64,000 bases of DNA, taken from Pseudomonadota bacterium. GTDB taxonomy: Bacteria; Desulfobacterota; Desulfobulbia; Desulfobulbales; Desulfocapsaceae. Below are positions 28,124 to 36,975 of the stretch, piece by piece. Location: positions 29,765 through 93,764 of the forward strand of contig JAHIUA010000021.1 in the NCBI GenBank assembly GCA_018817385.1. Reading direction: 5' to 3'. The position numbers were made by a program, and so were the translations under genes. Under the pieces are notes generated by a model. It was not told the DNA's origin, did not search any database, and saw nothing but the letters and a program-made list of their open reading frames with translations. Position 1 is the first letter of the stretch; each line of letters starts with the position of its first letter.

Positions 28124-28732
28124 CTACTCAAACTGAGCGTAGTGCTCCTGCCATCTTTCCATGGCCTGTTCCATCTCTTGGATATTGAGACGGAGCTGGC
28201 TCTGTTCAGGGTGCGGCTGTGCCAATTCATTCTCTAAATTCTGGAGACAGGTGTGGATACGGTCCCGGTCGTGATCCATATCCCGGAGCCGATCTCCCAG
28301 CTGATCCCGGTCTCGACTGTTCAATCCTGCGGCAAATCGGCTGTGGGCCTCCTCCAGCTGGCGGAATTCACTATGGAGGCTAAGGCGGGCTCTTTCCAGT
28401 TCACCAGCCTGCAGGCTTTCCCCGGATGCCAGTCTGTCCATTGCTCTGATCCGGACCTGCATATGTTGCATTGTGTTCTCACAGTCTTGGATCTGAGTAC
28501 GCTGTTGGCTGCTTACCTGGTTTTGCTCCTGAATCTTCTGCCTGCTTTCACCCTGTTCCCGCATGCCTCCCTGGTCTCCGGAAAAACCATCCCTGCCATC
28601 GCCACTTCTGTTGCCGCCTCCACCATGATCACCGCCTCCTCCGCCACCGCCCTTGGCGAGCAGGGGGGTGGGAACAAGGGTGATGCAGAGAACAAGCATG
28701 ACAAGTGACAAAACTGTTTGCCATCTTTTCAT
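28124..28732 (-). CDS. Secreted Gly-rich protein with coiled-coil domain
   Basis: A 202-residue protein with a clear signal peptide (M-K-R-W-Q-T-V-L-S-L-V-M-L-V ... L-L-A-K), a glycine/aspartate/arginine-rich spacer (about 26-60), and a helical, Gln/Arg/Glu-rich C-terminal region that looks like a periplasmic coiled coil. GGAGG stands eight bases before ATG at 28732. I do not recognise a family. Resembles in style small periplasmic stress or metal-responsive helical proteins (CpxP/Spy-like), but no LTxxQ motif is present. Confidence 0.7.
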   Translation of the reverse strand: MKRWQTVLSLVMLVLCITLVPTPLLAKGGGGGGGDHGGGGNRSGDGRDGFSGDQGGMREQGESRQKIQEQNQVSSQQRTQIQDCENTMQHMQVRIRAMDRLASGESLQAGELERARLSLHSEFRQLEEAHSRFAAGLNSRDRDQLGDRLRDMDHDRDRIHTCLQNLENELAQPHPEQSQLRLNIQEMEQAMERWQEHYAQFE

Positions 28733-29441
28733 TGTCAACCTCCATTCACTTTTTTGGCTATCTTGGCTGAGGATTTCCAGGGGGATTCTGCCCTGAGTAC
28801 TCAAGTATATCATGAAAATGGAGTGGCAACTATGCGTATTTTACTCAGTACCCTGAAAAAAAGAGGGTGTTATATGGATTCCCAATTCATATCCGTCACC
28901 CCCTCTCTGTTTCGCGGGGACAACCTTCTCTACTCCATTGAGCTGCTGTATCTGACGGGTCATTACCTGTTGTCGGTCTTTTTCCTGATACCGCGATCAC
29001 CTCAGATGGCGGTACTGCCGAAAGAGTCAATAAACCAGAAAGGAATGATCGAATGTATTGCAAAGATTCCAGCTGAGGATTAATGACAGAAAACAGGTCC
29101 TGTTCAGTAGCACTTGATCTTCGCTAAGTCAGGTCTTCTCAAGGAGCATGAGGTAGGTCCCACAGTCCGAAATGAAGAAAAATAAGGGACTGCTAAACAG
29201 CTATAGCACGGTTTTTTGTCAATTGTTGGGTATTATCTGAAGAGTTGCTGTTAACATAAGATCCTGACTGGATGCTTTGTGCCGCTTATAACGTATAGCG
29301 GATTGTCAGGAGACGAAAGCCACTGACGCAAAGATCCTCGCGGCCGCAAAGGCGAGAGGCAGACGATTTCTGCTAACTTCCATTCATTGGGAGAAATTAT
29401 CATCTAGGCAGTTTCAGGTAGAGTACCTCCGAGCAATTAGA
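28733..29441. other. Intergenic region before yqeC; possible structured RNA at 29280-29400
   Basis: About 700 bases without a convincing gene; an open frame at 28718-29083 lacks a ribosome site and protein-like composition. TGCTA/TAGCA near 29190-29205 followed by six T is a weak plus-strand terminator. From about 29295 to 29385, GGAT-T-GTCAG pairs with CTGAC-GCAAAG-ATCC, then CTCGC/GCGAG and GCAGA/TCTGC follow, an ordered set of helices directly upstream of yqeC. GACGCAAAG recalls the c-di-GMP-I riboswitch core, but the rest does not fit. The CGCAAAG repeats could equally be a degenerate repeat. Confidence 0.3.
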
Positions 29442-30239
29442 ATGCATTCAATCATACATACACTCAATATCAAGCAAAAGGGAATCCTCTCTTTCGTCGG
29501 TGCCGGCGGCAAAACAACACTCATGTTCAGAATTGCAGAGGAGTTGGCTCGCGCAGATAGGCGTATTTTGGTGACAACGACCACCAAAATTTTTGCGCCC
29601 GACAAAAAAAAGTATCCTCATCTTCTTGTTACAAAATCCAAACAGGATTTGCAGGACAGGGCTGAAATGATTTTCAGGCGATCCAATCTCATTGTCGCGG
29701 CTTCACACCATTGCCCGAAAACCAACAAGCTCATCGGGTTTTCCCCCGAGGTTGTTGACAGCCTCTGGCAGTCGGGATGTTTTCGCTGGATTCTGGTGGA
29801 AGCTGACGGATCTGCCCGCAAACCCATAAAGGCTCCTGGCGAACATGAACCGGTAATCCCTCGCTATACCCGTTATCTTTTTGGTCTTATTGGCCTGCAG
29901 GGGCTCGGTAAACCATTAGACGAACACTACGTCCACAGGGTAAAGCAGTTTCAAGAGATAACCGGCCTGGCAGTAGGGAGTGACATCGAGTTATCGGCAA
30001 TTACGGCCCTCGTTAATCATAAAAACGGACTGTTCAAAAAATGTCCTGGCGAGGCACAAACCATAGTCTTTATGAACCAGGCTGATACCCTTCCCAACCC
30101 TGATGTTCGGAAATCAATTGTTAAGCAAATGCGTCAGAGTTTACTGGATATGGCGGACATCGTTGCGATTGGACAGGCGGACAAGGCAGATGGGATCATT
30201 GAGGCATATTGCAAAGCCTCTCTGAAAGAGTCACTCTAA
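29442..30239 (+). CDS. yqeC: YqeC: selenium-dependent molybdenum hydroxylase maturation protein
   Basis: YqeC is a marker protein of the labile-selenium molybdenum hydroxylase system, thought to act in making or inserting the Se-containing cofactor. The 265-residue protein has the P-loop F-V-G-A-G-G-K-T-T-L (about 18-27), the conserved T-T-T-K-I-F block and L-V-E-A-D-G-S-A-R-K-P-I-K-A-P (about 120-134). It opens the catabolic island and stands apart from yqeB (44984), with the transporter and two hydroxylases between them. Its presence says that at least one of the two molybdenum hydroxylases probably needs selenium. Confidence 0.92.
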   Translation: MHSIIHTLNIKQKGILSFVGAGGKTTLMFRIAEELARADRRILVTTTTKIFAPDKKKYPHLLVTKSKQDLQDRAEMIFRRSNLIVAASHHCPKTNKLIGFSPEVVDSLWQSGCFRWILVEADGSARKPIKAPGEHEPVIPRYTRYLFGLIGLQGLGKPLDEHYVHRVKQFQEITGLAVGSDIELSAITALVNHKNGLFKKCPGEAQTIVFMNQADTLPNPDVRKSIVKQMRQSLLDMADIVAIGQADKADGIIEAYCKASLKESL

Positions 30240-30515
30240 AAGCTTGTCTGAGAATAGGTTTTAACCACAATCGAGGCATTTCTGAAGAATAAGTGTAGCC
30301 ATTTTGCTCATATCGCGAACATTATTTTTTTGAAAGAACGAAGAGTTTTGGGGAAAAGGAATGGTTGCACAGGCTCCCAGGGAGCTGGCGGACTGAGGCA
30401 TGATTCTGGCCGTGGGAAAGGCAAGGTGATTGCTGATTTCCTCCTCCCAAAGGGGTGCAAGGAGGCAGTCCTGCTGTTTCTGGAAAAAAGAGGGTCCCTG
30501 ACCCACGGCTCTATA
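30240..30515. other. Convergent gap between yqeC and xdhC
   Basis: About 275 bases. A minus-strand frame (30261-30506, GTG start, 81 codons) has fairly protein-like composition (A-R-I-M-P-Q-S-A-S-S-L-G-A), but I cannot assign it. It could be a remnant of a gene or chance. Confidence 0.3.
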
Positions 30516-31529
30516 TCAGCGCTTGAATCTTGCTCGAACCTGAACCAGCTCGGCAATAATACTTAGAGCAATTTCATGGGGAGTATCTGCTCCTATGTTC
30601 AGCCCAATTGGGCTATGAATACGCTGTAGTTGGGCTTCATTGACGTTTTCTCTTCGAAGTGAATTGTAAATGATTTCCCGCTTCTTTTTACTTCCTATCA
30701 TGCCAATATAGCCGGCCTTGGTCATTAAGGCCTGGGCGAGCACATCGCGGTCATGCAGATGTCCTCTGGTGACTATAACAATATAGTCGTCAAGTGAGAG
30801 TTCTCCAAAGCAACGGTCAAAAGACTCGAGTACAACTACCTCGCGGGCATGTGGGTAGCGATCTTTATTGGCAAATTCGATTCGATCGTCCATCACCACA
30901 ACTTCAAAACCAGCGAATGAAGCCAGCTGGGCGGTGGCTAAGGCAACGTGTCCTGCGCCTATTATATGCACCACTCCAGGTGACACCATCGGTTCCACAA
31001 AAATATCTTCATTATTCAAACTGGCGAGGAAAGGAGCCCGATAATTCTTTCCACTGATCTTGCTTTTTAACTCGACAGGGATATTCAGCTGTGTGTCGGT
31101 CCCTAAGTGTACTAATCGGGGGGGGGCTCCTTCTTGGGGCAACACTGTCCCCAGCAAGGGTCGCATTCCCTGGCGATAATCGTTTCGTATTTGCACTAAT
31201 GTCTCAAGAACATCGGGTTCCAGCCGCTGAAGTAAGACAGAAACAGAACCGCCGCAGACCATACCTTCGTTTGCAGCCGAAGTCTCACTGAGAGAAAAAT
31301 CCAACTCAGCATAGGGGCAGGAATTTACAAAAAGTTCTTTTGCTTTTGCCTGGCAGGCACCTTCAAGAGCTCCGCCACCTATTGTTCCGGAAAGGGTTGC
31401 ATTTTCGCATATCATTATTCTTGCCCCTGACGTCCTTGGCGCAGAGCCATTACTGCGAACTACAGTCCCGAGCACTACCGATTCCCCCTTCTTTAACGAA
31501 CTGATCAGATCGTCTAGGATATGTCGCAC
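30516..31529 (-). CDS. xdhC: XdhC/CoxI family molybdenum-hydroxylase maturation factor
   Basis: XdhC proteins bind molybdenum cofactor, promote its sulfuration and insert it into xanthine-dehydrogenase-type enzymes. The 337-residue protein has the XdhC N-terminal motif S-A-P-R-T-S-G-A-R ... G-T-I-G-G-G-A-L-E-G and a C-terminal Rossmann domain (I-I-G-A-G-H-V-A-L-A-T-A-Q-L-A) with V-T-R-G-H-L-H-D and I-G-S-K-K-K-R. It is on the strand opposite to the hydroxylase operons, with the racemase gene just upstream (101 bases), so these two may form one transcript. Confidence 0.92.
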   Translation of the reverse strand: MRHILDDLISSLKKGESVVLGTVVRSNGSAPRTSGARIMICENATLSGTIGGGALEGACQAKAKELFVNSCPYAELDFSLSETSAANEGMVCGGSVSVLLQRLEPDVLETLVQIRNDYRQGMRPLLGTVLPQEGAPPRLVHLGTDTQLNIPVELKSKISGKNYRAPFLASLNNEDIFVEPMVSPGVVHIIGAGHVALATAQLASFAGFEVVVMDDRIEFANKDRYPHAREVVVLESFDRCFGELSLDDYIVIVTRGHLHDRDVLAQALMTKAGYIGMIGSKKKREIIYNSLRRENVNEAQLQRIHSPIGLNIGADTPHEIALSIIAELVQVRARFKR

Positions 31530-31629
31530 GTAATTCTCCTCATTTCACTTTCACCTCTTCCAGCTACACAGCAAGCTACTTTAATTGTTTCTGTATAACG
31601 ACGGCAGTTGTATGTTGATGGGCCAATAC

Positions 31630-32355
31630 TTACAAACAGGTAACATCCGCTCCGACAAATTTAATTGCTGCTTTGGCAATGATTTGGAGGGGATCAACAA
31701 AAATGCCATCAAGGGGATATTCGTTATGCACTACAGAAAGCTCCGTGCATCCCAGGATAAAAACCTCTACCCCCTTTTTTTCCCTCATTTCTTTTATTGT
31801 TTGTTCGTACCCGCTCCTGTCAAAAGAAAAGTTATTGGCTTTTACACCATCGTAAATCATTTTTGTAACTTCATCCTGGCCTTTTTTATCTGGTTTTACT
31901 TGAGTTAAATCAAATTTTTCCAGTCCATTTTTGTAAACATTCGCTTTGTAGGTTCCTTGCGTGGCCAGAACTCCAATTTTCTTTTGCTTAGGGTAGTGCT
32001 CTGTTATCCATCGAACAGTTTCTTCAATCATATGCAACACTGGTGTGTTAATGCTTTCAGATATCTCTTTATAAAAAGCATGAGCAGTGTTGCACGGCAT
32101 AATAATACAGGACACATTGCAATTCTCCAGCCGTTTAGCCGTAGCGATAAGTTCAGGTCGTGGGTCTTCTGAGGTAGTATCGAGCAAAAATTGTGTTCTG
32201 TCGGGAATTCTGCTGTTATTGTCTACAATTACAGGTGGGTGTTGCTGGTCGCAATCAGCCTTTGTGTTATCGACAAGTGCCTGAGCTAAAGCCACAGTTG
32301 CCATAGGCCCCATACCGCCTAAAATGCCTATCGTTTTAAAGCAATTGACCTGCAT
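31630..32355 (-). CDS. Aspartate/glutamate racemase family protein
   Basis: PLP-independent racemases use two cysteines as acid/base pair. Both are present in this 241-residue protein: M-P-C-N-T-A-H (about 83-89) and L-G-C-T-E-L (about 205-210). The N-terminal I-G-I-L-G-G-M-G-P-M-A-T is typical of the aspartate racemase (RacD/YgeA) branch. In this island it may convert D-aspartate, or a D-amino acid released from a hydantoin, into the L form used by aspartase at 51829-53217. A broad-specificity amino-acid racemase like YgeA is the alternative. It is divergent from the ABC importer. Confidence 0.9.
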   Translation of the reverse strand: MQVNCFKTIGILGGMGPMATVALAQALVDNTKADCDQQHPPVIVDNNSRIPDRTQFLLDTTSEDPRPELIATAKRLENCNVSCIIMPCNTAHAFYKEISESINTPVLHMIEETVRWITEHYPKQKKIGVLATQGTYKANVYKNGLEKFDLTQVKPDKKGQDEVTKMIYDGVKANNFSFDRSGYEQTIKEMREKKGVEVFILGCTELSVVHNEYPLDGIFVDPLQIIAKAAIKFVGADVTCL

Positions 32356-32443
32356 AGTTCTTTTCCTTTACACGCCTTGTTGGATTGAATCAAACTGGAT
32401 TCGTTCCCTCCCCCCTTGCATAACTGGTCCTCAGTACAGCAAT

Positions 32444-32528
32444 AGCATCCTGAAAAACCAAGCATCCTGAGAAATCATATAAAGGGTTAACTTTGTTCTG
32501 TCAAAAGAAATGTTAACTATGGGTTAAA
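32444..32528. repeat. Direct repeats in the divergent regulatory region
   Basis: AGCATCCTGA occurs twice (32444-32453 and 32461-32470), 17 bases start to start. Just beyond, GGTTAACT (32485), TGTTAACT (32511) and GGGTTAAA (32521) repeat a GTTAA core. They lie between the racemase start and the sigma-54 promoter and could be operators for the local XRE-cupin regulator or an enhancer-binding protein. Confidence 0.4.
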
Positions 32529-32699
32529 ATGCCCCATTCGAAAAAAATACATATTTGTTGTGAAATGCATACATATGTTACATTTATGTGGTGTTTCTTT
32601 TTGGGAATTGGTTTTTTTAGGACTTTAGGTAAAACATATCTTTACATGTGAGTGTTTACGTGCGTACAATGTCAAGTATTGACAAAGTGATCTCTTTTA

Positions 32700-32716
32700 T
32701 GGCACATACATTGCTT
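32700..32716 (+). promoter_or_regulatory. Sigma-54 (-24/-12) promoter of the ABC importer operon
   Basis: TGGCAC, five bases, TTGCTT with GG (32701) and GC (32713) exactly ten bases apart. It is about 100 bases upstream of the binding-protein ATG. The match is as good as that of the glnK promoter in the same window, suggesting RpoN control, likely by nitrogen status or by a dedicated activator outside the window. Confidence 0.85.
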
Positions 32717-32813
32717 AACAGTAACGCGAATTGAAGTTTACTGTGAGTGAATTATTGATCGGTTCGCTGTGGATGACGTTATTGATGTTAAATTTTTCAG
32801 ATTAGGAGGTAGT

Positions 32814-33974
32814 ATGAAAAAAGTGCTTGTTTTTTCTATCGTGTTAGCCTGCTGCTTGGCTGCAACATTCACCATGGCCAATGATGTGGTCAAAATCGCC
32901 TTTATAGGGCCAATGACTGGTTCGAACGCAGCCCAGGGGATGGGTGCAAAAAATTCTTTTGATCTCGCTGTTAGGCTGGCAAACCAATCAGGGGATTTTC
33001 CATACACCCTTGAAGTCGTAGCCTTGGACGATGCCTCCGACCCCGCAACTGGCGCAAGTGCAGCTACTAAAATTGTTTCAGACTCAAAAATTATTGCTGC
33101 AGCAGGACACTGGAACAGTCCTGTTGCCCGCGCGACAATCCCAATTTTTCACGAAAACAACACCGCGCTCATTATCTGGGGGGCGATTGGCGTTGATCTC
33201 ACAGACAAGTACGGGAAAATGTATCCGGAAATCACCCGGGTTTGCCCAAAACTTGATGCAGAGAACAAATACCTTGCCAATTTTCTCACCGAAAAAGGCT
33301 ACAAAGCGTTCAGTGTCATTCATGACAATTCCGCATATGGGGCTGACTGTCAGGTCTTCATGGAAAGCTCGCTCAAGGAAAAAGGAGCTACAATACTCTC
33401 TACTGATGCAGTCAATGTTGGCGAAAAAGATTTCATGCCCATCCTTGCCAAATCCCTCCAGTTGCAGCCCCAGGCAATGTACTACGGTGGCGTAGTGACA
33501 GAGGCTGCACTGCTTCGGTTACAAATGGCTAAAATCGGCCTTCGCAACGTTCTCTTCTGCGGTATTTCTGGGATTGCAGACGAAAAATTCAATGAAGTTG
33601 CCGGAAGATCGGCAGAAGGGGCTGTTATTGTAAAACCCGGTGATGACGCAGAGATTGCCGGTTGGGACGATTTTGTTGCAGCGTATGACAAACAAAACTA
33701 CTCCGAGCCAATGGGTGCCTATGGAAAATACTCCTATGACGCAGCGAACATAATCCTCGCAGCCCTTAAAGAAGTTGGTCCGGATAAAGCCAAGGTTGTA
33801 GAAGCTATCCGCAATATAAAATACAAAGGTCTGTTGGGCGAGTATACCTTTGACAGCACCGGCCAGACAACATTGCTCGACATGGGCATAATGGTCAGCC
33901 AGGATGGTGAATGGGTTAAGTGGGACGATTCCAGCTATGCCAAAGGTGAGAAAAAACTGGTCGGACTTAAATAG
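32814..33974 (+). CDS. Branched-chain-type ABC transporter substrate-binding protein
   Basis: Periplasmic ligand-binding protein of the LivJ/LivK type (Peripla_BP_6 fold), 386 residues. A signal peptide (M-K-K-V-L-V-F-S-I-V-L-A ... F-T-M-A-N) is followed by V-K-I-A-F-I-G-P-M-T-G and the later A-A-G-H-W-N-S-P-V-A-R-A-T-I-P ligand loop. ATG at 32814 is set by AGGAGG seven bases upstream; an in-frame ATG at 32769 would add a charged extension before the signal peptide and is rejected. The ligand is unknown. Because the importer sits inside a heterocycle/ureide catabolic island, a purine, pyrimidine, hydantoin or amide compound is as likely as an amino acid; such transporters for urea and amides are known in this family. 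Confidence 0.92.
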   Translation: MKKVLVFSIVLACCLAATFTMANDVVKIAFIGPMTGSNAAQGMGAKNSFDLAVRLANQSGDFPYTLEVVALDDASDPATGASAATKIVSDSKIIAAAGHWNSPVARATIPIFHENNTALIIWGAIGVDLTDKYGKMYPEITRVCPKLDAENKYLANFLTEKGYKAFSVIHDNSAYGADCQVFMESSLKEKGATILSTDAVNVGEKDFMPILAKSLQLQPQAMYYGGVVTEAALLRLQMAKIGLRNVLFCGISGIADEKFNEVAGRSAEGAVIVKPGDDAEIAGWDDFVAAYDKQNYSEPMGAYGKYSYDAANIILAALKEVGPDKAKVVEAIRNIKYKGLLGEYTFDSTGQTTLLDMGIMVSQDGEWVKWDDSSYAKGEKKLVGLK

Positions 33975-34056
33975 ATAGATTTCTCTCCCAAGCTTTATGT
34001 CTGTCGGCTTTCCCCGGCCGACAGACGATTCAACCTTATTAGTTAAGGAGCATGCC

Positions 34057-34983
34057 GTGTCTCTGGTTTTCTTATTGCAGATAAAAAACAGCATTATGCT
34101 CGGAGCACAATACTCGCTCATTGCCATAGGCTTTACGTTATTTTTCGGAGCACTTAATGTCGTAGTGTTTTGCCAGGGTGCCTTCTACATTCTTGCCACT
34201 TTCATAGGCGCGGGCCTCTTATCACTGCTTATTGGCGCAGGACATCTTGGACCAATTGTGTTCGGATGTGTAGCTTTTGCAATCTTTTTCCTCTCCATGT
34301 GTCTCACTGGTCTTGTGGGTGTTCTGGTAGAAAGAACTACGATAAAACCTTTTAGAAACGCACCGCTGGTCATGCCCATACTTTCAACAATCGGAGTCGG
34401 CATCGTCATTGAACAATTACTTAAACTTTTCTACCCTCAAGGGTCTAATCCTCAGGTCTTTCCAGAGATTTTTCCACTGACGGGAGTTATGCTTGGCGAC
34501 CTTTTTATTTCAGTCAGTGAGCTTGTCATTCTCGCTATCACTATCGTCACCCTCGTCGCAATCTGGTTTTTCATTAAGAAGACAAAAATCGGCTCCCATG
34601 TTGTGGCAATTTCACAAGACTTTGAGGCAGCAGCCCTGATGGGTATTAATGTCGACAGGGCGATCATGGTGACATTTTTTATCGGTGCCTGTCTTGCGGC
34701 CATTGCCGGGTTCATGAATGGTATCTACTACACAGTTTTCAGGTACGACATGGGGGCTATGGCGGGTATTAAAGGTTTTTCGGCCTCTGTGGTTGGAGGC
34801 CTGGGTTCAGTATACGGCGCCGTTCTTGGCGGCTTTCTCATGGCCTTTACCGAAACCTTTGCGGCAGCGTATATTCCAGGTGGCTCAGCTATTCGTGATG
34901 TCTTTTCTTTCGGAATACTGCTGCTGTTCCTCATCCTTAGGCCCTCTGGGATCATAGGTGAAAAGGCACTGGATAAGGTTTAG
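34057..34983 (+). CDS. livH: LivH-type ABC permease
   Basis: Membrane subunit of the importer, 308 residues with about eight helices. Family blocks: S-L-I-A-I-G-F-T-L-F-F-G, the T-T-I-K-P-F-R-N-A-P loop, Q-D-F-E-A-A-A-L-M-G-I-N (EAA-like coupling loop) and G-G-L-G-S-V-Y-G-A-V-L-G-G-F near the end. GTG at 34057 is chosen as start: AAGGAG precedes it by six bases, whereas the open frame back to 33997 has no ribosome site. Pairs with the LivM-type permease downstream. Confidence 0.92.
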   Translation: MSLVFLLQIKNSIMLGAQYSLIAIGFTLFFGALNVVVFCQGAFYILATFIGAGLLSLLIGAGHLGPIVFGCVAFAIFFLSMCLTGLVGVLVERTTIKPFRNAPLVMPILSTIGVGIVIEQLLKLFYPQGSNPQVFPEIFPLTGVMLGDLFISVSELVILAITIVTLVAIWFFIKKTKIGSHVVAISQDFEAAALMGINVDRAIMVTFFIGACLAAIAGFMNGIYYTVFRYDMGAMAGIKGFSASVVGGLGSVYGAVLGGFLMAFTETFAAAYIPGGSAIRDVFSFGILLLFLILRPSGIIGEKALDKV

Positions 34984-35016
34984 GGGTTATTTTTGTTTCC
35001 ACCTGGAGAAATTATT

Positions 35017-36168
35017 TTGAAAGATAAATCATCTATTCTGACTGGTTTTATTTTTGCGTGCGCAGTATTTGCAGCTGTCATCATCTTTATGGCCATTGAC
35101 AATATGGCTTTCAGTCTTGCTCTTATCCTGTTTTATGCTCTCGCCTCAATACTTCTGGTCAAAACCGGTTTTTGGAAAAAAGTCCGTAATTCCATATCGG
35201 ATAATCCGAAAAAACTTTGCCTCCTCACCGCCTGTTTTGTACTGGCCACCCCTCTCTTCTTTTTTAACAACCCCTATGTGCTGCATATCTTAACCCTGGC
35301 CTGCATTTACTGCGTGGCAACAATTGGCCTCAATATTCAGGTGGGTAGTACAGGGATGGTGAATTTTGCTCAGGGGGCCTTCTTTGGCATTGGGGCCTAT
35401 GTCTCTGCTCTGCTGGGAGGCCACTTTGGCGTTTCGTTTTGGATCAGTTTGCCGGCGGGCATGCTTGCTGCAGGCTTTTTTGGACTGCTCATGGGCCTGC
35501 CGACCCTCAAGACTCGCGAGTATCATTTGTCGCTTGTGACTATAGCCTTCGCCTACATCAGCTTTTTGCTGGTTATGAATTTTGATTGGACCGGCGGTCC
35601 GGATGGCATAGCAGATATCTCAAAACCGGTTTTGTTTGGCTTTAAAATTGGCCAAACGGTAACAGTTGGAGGCGTAACAATCCCAGGTGTGGCCTTCTAT
35701 TGCTACATGGTTTTGGCCTTTTTGGGGATTGCTCTACTTGTGGCTCATCGTCTGCATAATTCTTGGTACGGTATGGCCTGGAATGCAATCAGGGATGACG
35801 AGATTTCCTCTCGCTGTTACGGACTGTCTCTTAGAAAATCCAAACTTGAGGCCTTTGTTTTCGGCTCTCTGTTTGCTGGGGCTGCAGGTGCTCTCTATGC
35901 TCATTTTATCGGATTTATGTCCACTGAAAACATGAGCTTTCAAATTGGGTTGCTGATGGTTTGTATGGTCATCCTGGGTGGAATGGATAACATCGCAGGC
36001 GTTCTTGTCGGTACCCTGCTTCTCATTGTTATTCCGGAAAAACTGAGGGCGTTTGATGACTACCGGATGCTTTTCTATGGTCTGGTGCTCATATCCATGC
36101 TTCTTTTTCGTCCCCAGGGAATCATTCCAAGCAAACCACGTTTTTTTGATCTAAAAAAGAGAGTGTGA
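35017..36168 (+). CDS. livM: LivM-type ABC permease
   Basis: Second membrane subunit, 383 residues with about ten helices. Recognisable blocks are N-I-Q-V-G-S-T-G-M-V-N-F-A-Q-G-A-F-F-G-I-G-A-Y, the coupling loop A-I-R-D-D-E-I-S-S-R-C-Y-G and V-I-L-G-G-M-D-N-I-A-G-V-L-V-G. Two TTG codons could start it; 35017 follows GGAG and opens with K-D-K-S-S. TTG at 34993, eight codons upstream, is less likely. Spacing of a few tens of bases to livH supports one operon. Confidence 0.9.
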   Translation: MKDKSSILTGFIFACAVFAAVIIFMAIDNMAFSLALILFYALASILLVKTGFWKKVRNSISDNPKKLCLLTACFVLATPLFFFNNPYVLHILTLACIYCVATIGLNIQVGSTGMVNFAQGAFFGIGAYVSALLGGHFGVSFWISLPAGMLAAGFFGLLMGLPTLKTREYHLSLVTIAFAYISFLLVMNFDWTGGPDGIADISKPVLFGFKIGQTVTVGGVTIPGVAFYCYMVLAFLGIALLVAHRLHNSWYGMAWNAIRDDEISSRCYGLSLRKSKLEAFVFGSLFAGAAGALYAHFIGFMSTENMSFQIGLLMVCMVILGGMDNIAGVLVGTLLLIVIPEKLRAFDDYRMLFYGLVLISMLLFRPQGIIPSKPRFFDLKKRV

Positions 36169-36171
36169 AAA

Positions 36172-36975
36172 ATGAACACCCACAATATTGCTGCAAAACC
36201 ACTTCTTCAAACGACTGAGCTTTCAATGGAGTTCGGAGGCCTCAAGGCCCTTAACTCAGTTGATGTCACAGTGAGCGAGGGTGAAGTTGTTGGCCTTATC
36301 GGCCCTAACGGTGCAGGGAAAACCACTTTTTTCAATATGCTGACTGGTATTTATGCACCTTCGGCGGGGGCAATCAATATGAGCGGCATTTCTCTGGTGG
36401 GTTTGTCGCCTACCAAGATCGCAAACCTTGGGGTTATCCGGACTTTTCAGACCTGTAGGCTCTGGGATGATATGTCCATTTTGGAAAACTTGCTCATGGG
36501 AACATACATGCGAAAGAAACCAGGGCTTTTTCAGACCTTGCTGCAATACCAAAAAGTCAAAGATGACTTTGCAGAAAAGGCCGACGAGGCCCTCAAGGTT
36601 GTGGGGGAGTTTGATACGGCTCTTTCCAGTGACTACGACCGTAAGGTGGGTGAGCTTTCTCTGGTAGACAGGAGAAGAGTTGAGATTTCCAGGGCTATAT
36701 TGGCGCGGCCCAGGCTTCTGCTCCTCGATGAGCCAGCTGCCGGTATGGATCCTTCGGAAACACGCCAACTCATGGGTGATATTAAAAAACTGCAATCTGC
36801 ATTTGTAAAAATGGGTGTGGTACTGATTGAGCATGACATGACAGTGATTTCAGGCGTAGCTGATAAAGTTGTCATATTGAATTTCGGCACCAAGATAGCC
36901 GAGGGTTCTTTTGTCGATGTAAAAAACAATCCGGAAGTTATTGCAGCCTACCTTGGAGGAGAAGCGCATGCTTGA
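36172..36975 (+). CDS. livG: LivG-type ABC ATPase
   Basis: Cytoplasmic ATPase, 267 residues. Walker A is G-P-N-G-A-G-K-T-T; Walker B is L-L-L-L-D-E-P-A-A-G-M-D-P; the switch region is L-I-E-H-D-M. The signature reads E-L-S-L-V-D-R-R-R-V-E, where the family normally has L-S-x-G-x-Q-R; the glycine and glutamine are replaced. LivF in the same operon keeps a standard signature, so the dimer could have one weakened ATP site. Starts three bases after livM stop. Confidence 0.92.
   Translation: MNTHNIAAKPLLQTTELSMEFGGLKALNSVDVTVSEGEVVGLIGPNGAGKTTFFNMLTGIYAPSAGAINMSGISLVGLSPTKIANLGVIRTFQTCRLWDDMSILENLLMGTYMRKKPGLFQTLLQYQKVKDDFAEKADEALKVVGEFDTALSSDYDRKVGELSLVDRRRVEISRAILARPRLLLLDEPAAGMDPSETRQLMGDIKKLQSAFVKMGVVLIEHDMTVISGVADKVVILNFGTKIAEGSFVDVKNNPEVIAAYLGGEAHA

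Noticed and set aside
28718..29083. 121-codon plus-strand open frame after the Gly-rich protein
   Set aside because: Overlaps the start of the minus-strand gene, has no ribosome site, and its composition is not protein-like.
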